DNA of 64,000 bases from JAXLYX01 sp046351215 (GTDB taxonomy: Bacteria; Myxococcota_A; Polyangia; Polyangiales; Houyiibacteriaceae): assembly GCA_046351215.1 (NCBI GenBank), contig JAXLYX010000005.1:372001-436000 (forward strand), read 5' to 3'. Made by a program: the position numbers and the translations under genes. The notes beneath the pieces were generated by a model. The model was not told the DNA's origin, ran no database searches, and was given only the letters and a program-made list of their open reading frames with translations. Below, one piece after another: positions 50,896-58,686 of the stretch. Position 1 is the stretch's first letter, and each line of letters begins with the position of its first letter.

Positions 50896-51855
50896 TCAGA
50901 ACCGCTGATCGACCTGGCGGATGTAGCGTTCGGCGCGACGGCGCGCGATCTCGTTGCCGAGGCGCGCTTCGGGGAGCGGATCCTGCGCCTCGAGGACCTC
51001 GGCGAGCAGCCGCAGGTAGAGGCCGCGATCCTGGCGCATGACGGCGTAGGTGTTCGCCATGTTCGCCTGGACGAGGAGGTTCTTGCGCTCGGTCTGCGTG
51101 AGCGCCTGCTCGAAGTAGCGCTGCGCCTGATCGAGGTCCGCGCCGAGCTCCTGGGCCGTCGCCACGCCGAGGAAGAGCACGCCCGCCGAGTGGTAGTACG
51201 TCGGGTCGAGCGCGACGGAGCGAGCGATCATCGCCTTCGCGAAGCCGAGATCGGCCACGGCCGCCATGTCGTCGCGCGAGACGTTGATCATCGAGCCCCA
51301 CGCGTACCCGGCCCAGAAGAGGAGGCCGGCGTCGTCGCGGTCGTCGAACTCGCGACGCAGCCAGGGCTCGAACTGCTCGAGGCCACCGGCGACGGCGTCG
51401 TCGAGACCGTCGTGGTCCTTGGCGATCCAATGCTTCGCGAGGGAGAATGCGCGGCGGTACATGGAGCGGGCGCGACGGCGCGCGCGATCGGCGCCGACCT
51501 CGTCGCCGGTGAGCTCCTTCTCCTCCATCTCGTCCTCGACCCAGCCGTACGAGTAGCTGATGTACGCGCGGACGAGCTGCTCGAGCATGATCTCGTTGCC
51601 GGGATCGGCGCGGAGCAGCGCCTCGAGCTGCATGATCGTGGCCTGCGCGGCCGTGCCGGCGGTCTCGTAGTCGTAGAACTCCTCGAAGGCCGGCGCGCCG
51701 CGGTCGAAGACCTTCGCCGTCGTCCGGGCCGCGAGGCGCGTCGTGTCGCAGCCGAGCAGCGCGGGGGCCGCGAGCATCGAGGCGGCGAGCGCACCGATGC
51801 CCGCGTGGCGGAGCAGACGACGCGCGCGTCCGTGTTCGCGATTGCGATCGTTCAT
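50896..51855 (-). CDS. TatT-family TRAP-associated TPR lipoprotein
   Basis: 319-aa lipoprotein of the TRAP transporter TatT component family. The signal ends LAAPALLGC with lipidation near C36. The body is all-helical and TPR-like: YFEQALTQTERKNLLVQANMANTYAV, and repeated Trp/Tyr-rich helices (AISYSYGWVEDEMEEKE). In Treponema TatT is a TPR trimer that cages a periplasmic P subunit, and this gene sits directly before dctP, so the same partnership is likely. ATG 51855 is preferred: GGAGG lies eight bases upstream and it follows the small lipoprotein stop by one base. An ATG at 51870 is possible. Confidence 0.85.
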   Translation of the reverse strand: MNDRNREHGRARRLLRHAGIGALAASMLAAPALLGCDTTRLAARTTAKVFDRGAPAFEEFYDYETAGTAAQATIMQLEALLRADPGNEIMLEQLVRAYISYSYGWVEDEMEEKELTGDEVGADRARRRARSMYRRAFSLAKHWIAKDHDGLDDAVAGGLEQFEPWLRREFDDRDDAGLLFWAGYAWGSMINVSRDDMAAVADLGFAKAMIARSVALDPTYYHSAGVLFLGVATAQELGADLDQAQRYFEQALTQTERKNLLVQANMANTYAVMRQDRGLYLRLLAEVLEAQDPLPEARLGNEIARRRAERYIRQVDQRF

Positions 51856-51856
51856 G

Positions 51857-52084
51857 TCACTCGCCTCCATCGGTCGCGGACGAATCCGACTCGTTCTCTT
51901 CGTGGTTCTGCGCCGGGGGCGGCTCGTTGGCCGAGGCGTGCGCGGCCTCGACGTAGGGAGCGAGATCCGTGTCTTCGACCAGCGGATGGTCGGCCGACGG
52001 ATACGCCGGGAGAGGACGACCTCCTCCACAGCCCGCGAGGGCGAGCGAGAGGAGCAGGCTGGCGAGCACCGCTGCGTTCTTCAT
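51857..52084 (-). CDS. small lipoprotein with PAYP...TDLAP motif, first gene of the TRAP operon
   Basis: 75-aa predicted lipoprotein. The signal peptide MKNAAVLASLLLSLALAGC places lipidation at C19. The conserved block PLPAYPSADHPLVEDTDLAPY follows, then an Asn/Glu/Ser-rich tail. The block matches that of the lipoprotein at 25197-25418, showing common ancestry. The start is ATG 52084; an ATG 30 bases earlier would spoil the signal peptide. The stop is one base before the TatT start, so it is co-translated with the transporter. Function unknown; a structural or adapter role in the transporter complex is an inference from position. Confidence 0.72.
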   Translation of the reverse strand: MKNAAVLASLLLSLALAGCGGGRPLPAYPSADHPLVEDTDLAPYVEAAHASANEPPPAQNHEENESDSSATDGGE

Positions 52085-52190
52085 GGGGCCAGATTCCGCC
52101 ACACCGCCACCCATGGGATCAATAGGCGATCGCGGGAAGCGACGGGCGTCGCACCCGGAAGGACGAAGACGCTCCAGAGGACGGAACGCG

Positions 52191-52212
52191 GAGCCCCGCC
52201 GGAGCGGGGCTC
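52191..52212. terminator. terminator hairpin after the chemosensory operon
   Basis: Perfect 9-bp stem GAGCCCCGC/GCGGGGCTC with a CGGA tetraloop, 44 bases past the last leftward chemosensory gene and before the TRAP operon promoter region. It lacks a clean T-run on the leftward side, yet its strength and position fit a terminator. Confidence 0.65.
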
Positions 52213-52256
52213 TTCTCGGGACGACACGGCGGACGCCGGACGATTCCCGGGACGCG

Positions 52257-52631
52257 TCAGACGTTCAGGAGCTCCTTCACCTTCGCGATCACCTGCGGAG
52301 CCTGGATGGGCTTCGTGATGTAGGCGTTCGCACCGAGCGCCATGGCCCGCTGACGGTCCTCCGTCGAGCCCTCGGTCGTGATGATGATGATCGGCACGTC
52401 CTTGTGGACCTCGTCGCTGCGGATGCGCTTCACGAGCTTGAGGCCGTCCATGATCGGCATGTTGATGTCGGTGATGACGAGATCGAACTTGCCGTTCGCG
52501 AGCTTGCGGAGTCCGTCGACGCCGTCTTCCGCTTCCGTGACGTGGAGCTTCTTGATGCGCGCGAGGGCGAACACCAGGAGTTGCCGCATCATCGGCGAGT
52601 CTTCGACGACCAGGCAGGAGTACTCGGCCAT
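52257..52631 (-). CDS. cheY: CheY-like response regulator, last gene of the chemosensory operon
   Basis: 124-aa single receiver domain. It has the acidic pair VVEDS, phospho-acceptor Asp in VITDINMPIMDG, a Thr in IIITTEGS and the Lys in ITKPIQ, so all phosphorylation residues are present. No output domain is attached. It is 45 bases behind the GAF-protein gene and is the last gene before a strong hairpin. The operon's other CheY is its first gene, so the two presumably compete for CheA phosphate or serve different outputs. Confidence 0.9.
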   Translation of the reverse strand: MAEYSCLVVEDSPMMRQLLVFALARIKKLHVTEAEDGVDGLRKLANGKFDLVITDINMPIMDGLKLVKRIRSDEVHKDVPIIIITTEGSTEDRQRAMALGANAYITKPIQAPQVIAKVKELLNV

Positions 52632-52676
52632 ACGTGTTTCGTCATCCCGTGGTCGACCCGCTCGGGGTCGACGAAC

Positions 52677-53546
52677 TCAGAGCTTCTCGGTCAGGCCCCG
52701 GAGCGCGTGCCGGGGACCCGTCGATGGGTGATAGAGGTTCGCCGCGATCAATGCCACTCCGGCCTGGGTGCCGAGCAGCTGGAAGAGCTCGCGGTCGACG
52801 GACGCCCAGCCGTGCTTCTGACCGAGCAGCGAGAGGATCGAGATGGCGCCGATCGGCTGCCCCTCGACGTTCAGGGGGATCACGGCGACCGGATCGTCGT
52901 GCGTGCCGTGGATGAGGTCGAGGCCCTCGGCCTCGCGGATGCGGGGGATGCCGGTGACGGCGGCGTCCCCGACCACGCCCTGCCCCATCGGGATCGAGAC
53001 CACACTCGCCGCATCGACGCCCTCGTGGGCGATCGGCAGGAGGGTCTCGCCGGTCTCGTCGAGGAGGTAGATGACGAAGCCGAGCGCGCCCACGAGCTGG
53101 CCGCACATGTCGCGGAGGTGGCGGACGACGCGACGCACCGACAACGACGCGTGGAGCTGCACCGTCGCGATGTAGAGGTTCGCGAGGTCGTTGACCTCCT
53201 GCTCGATCTCCTGCTGGCGCTCCGTGGTGCGCTGGCGGCTCGCCTCGAGGGCCTGGGACCGGGCCACGAGCGCGTTGCGCTCGGCCTCGAGGCCCTCGAT
53301 CGTCCGGAGGAGGTCGCGGATGGCGTCGTCGCTCGCGACCTGGGCGCGCAGTCGCGCGTTGTCGGCGCGGAGCTGGGCCATCTCGTGGCGGAGGTCCTGG
53401 TTCTCGCGGAGGAGGAGCTCGGTGTACTCGACGCCCTTGCGCAGGAACGAACGGACGAACGTCTCGCGCTCTTTCAGGAGGTCCATCGGCGTGTCGCTCG
53501 AGCGAGCGCCGGACTTCGCTTCTCCTTCGTTCCTGTCGTCACCCAT
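52677..53546 (-). CDS. coiled-coil and GAF-domain protein in the chemosensory operon
   Basis: 289-aa soluble protein. A long coiled coil (about 25-135; LLLRENQDLRHEMAQLRADN, ALEASRQRTTERQQEIEQEV) leads into a GAF domain (about 135-275; LGFVIYLLDETGETLLPIAHEG, VSIPMGQGVVGDAAVTG). No catalytic module follows. Coiled-coil plus GAF layouts are usual in sensory inputs, and this could replace the missing receptor in the operon or carry CheA signals elsewhere. Its ligand is unknown. The ATG at 53546 is preferred to one 33 bases upstream. It lies between cheB and the last cheY. Confidence 0.85.
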   Translation of the reverse strand: MGDDRNEGEAKSGARSSDTPMDLLKERETFVRSFLRKGVEYTELLLRENQDLRHEMAQLRADNARLRAQVASDDAIRDLLRTIEGLEAERNALVARSQALEASRQRTTERQQEIEQEVNDLANLYIATVQLHASLSVRRVVRHLRDMCGQLVGALGFVIYLLDETGETLLPIAHEGVDAASVVSIPMGQGVVGDAAVTGIPRIREAEGLDLIHGTHDDPVAVIPLNVEGQPIGAISILSLLGQKHGWASVDRELFQLLGTQAGVALIAANLYHPSTGPRHALRGLTEKL

Positions 53547-53610
53547 GAACCATCCCCTTCTACCAGAGCCCCCCTCCACCGGGGAAGGTGCTTCGGCGCA
53601 GTGACGTCGC

Positions 53611-54681
53611 TCAGCTCACCAATTCGGCGAGACGCTCGGCGAGCGCCCGGAGCGGCAGGCTCTGATCGACCGAGCCGGTCCGGACGGCGGACCCCGGCAT
53701 GCCGTAGATCACCGCGGTCTCGGGGGACTCCGCGATCACGAAGCCGCCGGCGTTCTTCACGGCGACGACTCCCTTGGCGCCGTCGTCCCCCATGCCCGTG
53801 AGGACGACCGAGACGAGCTTCGAGCCCACGCTCGCAGCCGCCGTGAGGAAGAGGCGATCGACCGAGGGAACGTAGCGATCGTCGGTCTCGGGCTTGACCA
53901 CGTTGGCCACGAAGCCGCCTCTCGCATCCCCGGCCACCTCGAGGCACCGCCCACCCGGGCAGACGTAGGCCACGCCGGCCTCGAGCCGATGCGACGAGCT
54001 CGCCTCCCGGACGCGCATGCCGCCGAGGCGGTCGAGGCGCTCGGCGAAGGTCTTCGTGAAGCGCTCGGGCATGTGCTGGGCGACCAGGACGGCCGCGTTC
54101 GCGTTCGGCGGGAGCCGCCGGAAGACCTCGACGAGCGCCGTCGGTCCGCCGGTGGACGAGCCGATCACGACGATGCTCTTCGGCTCGGGGGCCTCGTTCC
54201 GGGGCGGCTGGGTGTCGCGGGTCGAGACGCCGAACTCCTGCCCGGTGCGGGGGGAGATCCTCCGGCCCGGATCGAGCCCGGGGGGCGCGAGCTGGCGCAC
54301 CATGTGCACCATGTTCGCGAGATCCTCCTGGATCCCCGAGAGATCGGAGGTGACCGTCCGCGAGGGCTTCGCGATGAAGTCGATGGCCCCGAGCTCGAGC
54401 GCGCGGAACACGTTCTCCTTCGCGGAATAGCCCGAGACCACGATGACGGGCGTCGGGCGTCGCGCCATCAGGAGCCGCAGGAACGTGAAGCCGTCCATGC
54501 GGGGCATCTCGAGATCGAGCGTGATGAGGTCGGGCTGGAGCTCCGAGACGAGGCGCAGGGCCTCGTCGCCGTCGCTGGCCTTGCCGACCACCTCGACGTT
54601 GGGGATCGCCGAGAGCAGGTCGGTCAGCGTCCGACGGTTGTAGGCGGAGTCGTCCACCACGAGAACGCGCAGCTGTTTCAT
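53611..54681 (-). CDS. cheB: chemotaxis protein-glutamate methylesterase CheB
   Basis: 356-aa response regulator-methylesterase. The receiver (about 1-120) has VVDDS and Asp in LITLDLEMPRMDG. The esterase domain has Ser in IGSSTGGPTA, His in AQHMPERFT and Asp in TGMGDDGAKG, so the catalytic triad is complete. It removes methyl groups from chemoreceptors and is activated by CheA. The ATG at 54681 overlaps the CheR stop by four bases, giving a co-translated adaptation pair. Yet no receptor gene is in the operon, so its substrates must be encoded elsewhere or be non-classical. Confidence 0.95.
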   Translation of the reverse strand: MKQLRVLVVDDSAYNRRTLTDLLSAIPNVEVVGKASDGDEALRLVSELQPDLITLDLEMPRMDGFTFLRLLMARRPTPVIVVSGYSAKENVFRALELGAIDFIAKPSRTVTSDLSGIQEDLANMVHMVRQLAPPGLDPGRRISPRTGQEFGVSTRDTQPPRNEAPEPKSIVVIGSSTGGPTALVEVFRRLPPNANAAVLVAQHMPERFTKTFAERLDRLGGMRVREASSSHRLEAGVAYVCPGGRCLEVAGDARGGFVANVVKPETDDRYVPSVDRLFLTAAASVGSKLVSVVLTGMGDDGAKGVVAVKNAGGFVIAESPETAVIYGMPGSAVRTGSVDQSLPLRALAERLAELVS

Positions 54682-55568
54682 GGGGTGCCTCCGGGCGGCG
54701 GGGGCCGGCGGGAGAAGGGAATGGGTCGTCGGTAGACGAGGTCGGATGAGAGGTGCACGAGCTCGAAGGCGGTGGAGACGTTGAGGAGCGACTCGCTGTG
54801 CCCGAGGAGGAGATATCCCCCCGGCACGAGCCTCTGGAAGAAGGTGTCGATGACCCGACGCCGCGACTGCGGGTCGAAGTAGATGAGGACGTTGCGGCAG
54901 AAGATCGCGTCCACGCGACCGACGATCGCCGTGCGGCTGTGCGCCATCAGGTTGAGGTGTCCGAAGTGGCACATCGCGCGGACGCGAGGATGGACCTGGC
55001 GGCCACCGGGCACCTTCAGGAAGTAGGGGTCGTAGCGCGGGGGCATCGCGCGGAAGCTCGAGTCCGAGTAGACGGCGGACCGTGCCTTCTGCAGCACCCG
55101 ACGCGAGATGTCGTTGCCGAAGATGCGGACGTCCCAATCCTCGAAGAGACCGCTCTCGAGCACGAGGATCGCGAGCGTGTAGACCTCCTCGCCGGAGGAG
55201 CAGCCCGCGCTCCAGAGCGCCAGCGTCCGGCTGCCGCGCGCGATCGCCCGCGCCTTCAGCTCGGGGAGGATCTCCTGCTGGAACGCGCGGAGCTGGTAGT
55301 CCTCGCGGAAGAAGTAGGTCTCGTTCGTCGTGAGCAGATCGACCGCGTTCTCGAGCTCGGTCTGCGCGTCCGGGTGGTACTTGAGGTAGTTGTAGTACTG
55401 GGAGTAGTCGGTGAGGCCGAGCGCCTTCAGCCGGTCGCGGAGGCGCCGTCCGACCACGAACATCGCCTCTTCCGCGAAGTAGATTCCGCAGAACGAGTTG
55501 ATGAGATCCCGCAGGAGGCGGAACTCCGACTCGACGAGACGAGGCCCTTGGTCGAAGAGGATGGGCAT
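54678..55568 (-). CDS. cheR: chemotaxis protein methyltransferase CheR
   Basis: 296-aa SAM-dependent methyltransferase of receptor glutamates. The N-terminal helical domain (about 10-85) has NSFCGIYFAEEAMFVVGRRL. The catalytic domain has the SAM motif LWSAGCSSGEEVYTLAI and the conserved FCRNVLIYFD. The ATG at 55568 follows the HEAT gene's stop without overlap, while its own end overlaps cheB by four bases. No TPR extension is present, so it is a minimal CheR. Works with CheB in adaptation of the chemosensory system. Confidence 0.95.
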   Translation of the reverse strand: MPILFDQGPRLVESEFRLLRDLINSFCGIYFAEEAMFVVGRRLRDRLKALGLTDYSQYYNYLKYHPDAQTELENAVDLLTTNETYFFREDYQLRAFQQEILPELKARAIARGSRTLALWSAGCSSGEEVYTLAILVLESGLFEDWDVRIFGNDISRRVLQKARSAVYSDSSFRAMPPRYDPYFLKVPGGRQVHPRVRAMCHFGHLNLMAHSRTAIVGRVDAIFCRNVLIYFDPQSRRRVIDTFFQRLVPGGYLLLGHSESLLNVSTAFELVHLSSDLVYRRPIPFSRRPPPPGGTP

Positions 55569-57620
55569 CTAGTCGGCCCCTCCCCCGTCGAGCGAGCGCT
55601 CGATCGCCTTGCGGACCATCGGATCCGGCTCCCGCTCGAGGCGCTCCTCGAGGAGGCGGCGCGCCGCGTCGTCGCGGCGGTTGCCGAGCAGCTGCGCCGA
55701 GAGCACGCGCACGTGCCAGGCCGGATGCTCGAGCCCGAGGCGGAGACGCCCGACCACGCGCGGCCCGTCGGCCTCGTCGATCGCGTAGAGCGCCTGCTTC
55801 ACGACCTCCTCGTCGGGATGGCCGAGCGCCTCGACGAGCAGATCCCCGAGCGTGGGATCGCGGAGCATGCGCAGCGATTCCATCGCGGCGACCGCCACGC
55901 CTCCGTCCTGCGAGCGGACGAGCTCCCGCAGTGGCTCGACCGCTCGACCGTCGCCGAGCTCGGCCAGCGCGCGCGCGGCGGCGGCCTGCACCGCGGGCGA
56001 ATCGCCGGAGAGCGCGAGGAGCAGGGAGTCCGAGCCGAGGGGCATGCCCTGGGGATCGCGGAGATGGCCGAGCGCCCGAGCGGCGGCCGTGCGGACGTCG
56101 ACGTCCTCGTCCGCGAGCGCGTAGCCGAGGAGCTCCGAGGCACGCGTGCCGCCGAGGACGGCGAGGCCGTTCACGGAGGCGCGCCGCGTCGTGGGCGAGC
56201 TCGAGTTCAGCGCGGCGTTCAGGAGCTCGAAGGCCCCGGGCCCCCCGACGACGGCGACGACCGGGGCGAGAGCCGCGAAGGAAGCGCTGCTCGCGTCGAC
56301 CCCGACGAGCGCCGCTTCGACGGCCGAAGGATGCGAGGCGGCGAGCGATTCGAGCGCGGCGCCGGCGGCCATCGCGAGGTCCTCGGAGCTCGACTGCGCG
56401 ATGCGCACGAGCGATTCGGCGTCCTCGGGACCGGCCCACCAGGTGAGGCTCCGAGCACCCGCGCGCTTCACGGTCTCGTCGCGATCGCGGAGGGCGTCTC
56501 GTATCGCCTCGCGCACGATCCCCTCGAGCGCCTCGTCGAGGCGGCCCTGCGCCCTGCCGTCGGCGGCGAGATCGGCGGCCATCTCGAGGGCGGTCGCGCG
56601 CACGGAGCCACTCTCCCGGCCGGCGAGCTCGACGAGCGGTCCGACGGCGCGCACTCCCCACCCCGCGAGGGCGGAGAGGGCCTGCGGCGGGAGGAATCCA
56701 TCGGCGCCGAGCGCCATCACGCCCGCGAGCGCGGGCTCGTCCTCCGCGAGGAGCAGGACGAGGGAAGCGGCCTGACGCGCGGCCATGTCGCCGCCCGCGA
56801 GCAGCAGGCGGAGGGCGCTCCGGGCGGGCTCGCCGAGCTCGCGGACACGCCGGGTCACGAGGGCCGCGAGCGCGTCCGAATCGTCGTAGAGATCGACGAG
56901 CGCCCTCGCCGCGGCCGCGATCACGTGGGGCGGGCGATCGAGCAGACCGTCGAGCAGGAAGGGAAGCGCCTCGGCGGCACCCGTGCGGCCGAGCACGCGC
57001 ATCGCCACGCGACGCACCATCCGGTCGCCGAGCGCGGACGCGAGCTCGGGGAACGGCACGCGAGCCGCCACGCGATCGAGGCCGTCGAGCGCCGCCATCC
57101 GCTGGTACGGATCCGGCAGCGCGAGCCGGCGACGCATCGCGGCTTCGGCATCCGGGCCGCCGATCCGGGCGAGCGCGTCGATCGCGGCGGCGCCGAGGTT
57201 CGGCTCGGGATCGCCCGCGGCTTCGACGAGCGCGGGAACCGCGCGGAAATCGCCCGTGTCGCCGAGCGCGTCGACGAGGAACTTCCGCGCCCCCTCCGGC
57301 GCCCTAGGGAGCGCCTCGAGCAGCGTCTCCGCCGCGGGCCGGCCGAGCAGGCCGAGCACCTCGAGCGCGGAATTGCGCAGGCCGACGTTCTCGCCCTGAC
57401 AGAGCGCGTCCACCATGCGCGCCGAGATGTCGTAGCGCTCCGCCAGCGCGACCGCGACCCGCACGGCCTCCTTGCGGACGCGCCATTCCGGATCGCCGAG
57501 CCCCATCGTCACGAGCTGATCGGCGCCGTCCGGGGGGAGCTCGCCGAGCGCGATCACCGCCTCGCGCCGCTCGTCCGGCTCGGAGCTCGACATGGCTGCG
57601 AGGAAGTCCTCGCGGATCAC
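55569..57620 (-). CDS. HEAT-repeat protein in the chemosensory operon
   Basis: 683-aa protein made almost wholly of HEAT-type repeats (about 18-20, each a pair of short helices, for example DPEWRVRKEAVRVAVALAE and DEDVDVRTAAARALGHLRD). There is no signal peptide, membrane segment or enzyme motif, so it is a scaffold or adapter. In Myxococcus a HEAT-repeat protein (Cpc7) is a target of CheY in the Che7 system, which supports a role as output or partner here. The start is GTG 57620, overlapping the CheW stop (GTGA). Together with the two CheW and CheR genes it is clearly one transcript. Confidence 0.88.
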   Translation of the reverse strand: MIREDFLAAMSSSEPDERREAVIALGELPPDGADQLVTMGLGDPEWRVRKEAVRVAVALAERYDISARMVDALCQGENVGLRNSALEVLGLLGRPAAETLLEALPRAPEGARKFLVDALGDTGDFRAVPALVEAAGDPEPNLGAAAIDALARIGGPDAEAAMRRRLALPDPYQRMAALDGLDRVAARVPFPELASALGDRMVRRVAMRVLGRTGAAEALPFLLDGLLDRPPHVIAAAARALVDLYDDSDALAALVTRRVRELGEPARSALRLLLAGGDMAARQAASLVLLLAEDEPALAGVMALGADGFLPPQALSALAGWGVRAVGPLVELAGRESGSVRATALEMAADLAADGRAQGRLDEALEGIVREAIRDALRDRDETVKRAGARSLTWWAGPEDAESLVRIAQSSSEDLAMAAGAALESLAASHPSAVEAALVGVDASSASFAALAPVVAVVGGPGAFELLNAALNSSSPTTRRASVNGLAVLGGTRASELLGYALADEDVDVRTAAARALGHLRDPQGMPLGSDSLLLALSGDSPAVQAAAARALAELGDGRAVEPLRELVRSQDGGVAVAAMESLRMLRDPTLGDLLVEALGHPDEEVVKQALYAIDEADGPRVVGRLRLGLEHPAWHVRVLSAQLLGNRRDDAARRLLEERLEREPDPMVRKAIERSLDGGGAD

Positions 57621-58129
57621 GTTTCCCCCTCGCCCAGGAGCTTCTGGGCGAATCCGACGTCGACGACCTCGGCCGGCGCCGCGACCTTGTCGACGTCGAT
57701 CACGAAGACGAGCTGCCGGTTGTGCATGAACACGGCCTGGATGCCGCGGGCCTCGTCGCCCGCTCCGAGATCGGGGACGTTGCGCTGCCCCTCCGTCGCC
57801 GTGCCGAAGACGTCGGTCACGGCGTCGACGGCGAGACCGACCGAGCCCGCCTTCGTGCGCACGATGATCCAGCGCGACTTCCGGGTGTTCGGCACCTGGG
57901 GAAGCCCGAAGCGCGGGCGCAGATCGATCACGGGGACGACCTCGCCGCGATGGTCGGCGACGCCGAGCACGACCTTCGGTGCATGCGGCAGCACGACGAA
58001 GGGGAGCGGATTGATGATCTCCCGCACGCGGAAGATCTCGACCGCATAGCGCACGTCCCCGACCTGGAAGCCCACCAGGTTCTTCGTGCGATCGCCGCGG
58101 CGGCTCGAGCTCTCGATGCGATGTCTCAT
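57617..58129 (-). CDS. cheW: CheW-like coupling protein
   Basis: 170-aa CheW-domain protein. The adapter fold is seen from LVGFQVGDVRYAVEIFRVRE through VLGVADHRGEVVPVIDLRPRFGL to the C-terminal VFVIDVDKV. It links a receptor to the CheA kinase. ATG 58129 overlaps the stop of the other CheW gene by four bases (ATGA); the HEAT gene begins inside its own stop. Having two CheW proteins suggests either two receptor classes or an array with altered geometry. Confidence 0.93.
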   Translation of the reverse strand: MRHRIESSSRRGDRTKNLVGFQVGDVRYAVEIFRVREIINPLPFVVLPHAPKVVLGVADHRGEVVPVIDLRPRFGLPQVPNTRKSRWIIVRTKAGSVGLAVDAVTDVFGTATEGQRNVPDLGAGDEARGIQAVFMHNRQLVFVIDVDKVAAPAEVVDVGFAQKLLGEGET

Positions 58130-58686
58130 CGGCGGAGGAGGGGGGTGGGGTCGAGGAGGATGAGGATGTCGCCTTCGCCCCGGCCTTCGGCGGCGTCCTC
58201 GTCACGGTCGCGGCCACCGCGAGCGCGCGGCCGACCGATGCCCTGGATGTGCTCCGACATCTCGCCGGCCACCGCGGCGGCGAATTCGACCTCGTCCTCG
58301 GACAGGCGGTGCACCTGGAGGACGCGGTCCACGAGCAGGCCCATGATCTCGTCGCCACTGTCGACGAGGAGCACGCGCGAGTGCTTGTCGATCTCGGACT
58401 CGAGGACGCCGAGGCGACGACGGAGGTCGAGGACGGTGGTGATCCGGCCGCGCACGGAGATGATGCCGAGCACCTCGCGAGGCGCGCGCGGCACCTCGGT
58501 GATCGGAGGCGGCTTCAGGATCTCGCGGACCGCGGCGAGCGGCAGGGCGTAGCTCTCCGTCGCGACCTGGAAGGCCAGGTACTCGCGGATCGCGTCGTTG
58601 CGGACCACGCGGGCCTGCACCGGCTCCGAATCCCTCGTCATGGGCATGGGGATGACGGTCTTCGGGCGCGAGAGGGCGTCCGTCAT
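58126..58686 (-). CDS. cheW: CheW-like coupling protein, second copy
   Basis: 186-aa CheW-domain protein, diverged from its neighbour. The core runs from YLAFQVATESYALPLAAVRE to GIISVRGRITTVLDLRRRLG and ILILLDPTPLL. A charged insertion (RPRARGGRDRDEDAAEGRGE, about 155-174) interrupts the last strands, a feature not found in the other copy. The start ATG 58686 overlaps the cheA stop (ATGA), and its stop overlaps the next cheW. Same operon. Confidence 0.92.
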   Translation of the reverse strand: MTDALSRPKTVIPMPMTRDSEPVQARVVRNDAIREYLAFQVATESYALPLAAVREILKPPPITEVPRAPREVLGIISVRGRITTVLDLRRRLGVLESEIDKHSRVLLVDSGDEIMGLLVDRVLQVHRLSEDEVEFAAAVAGEMSEHIQGIGRPRARGGRDRDEDAAEGRGEGDILILLDPTPLLRR

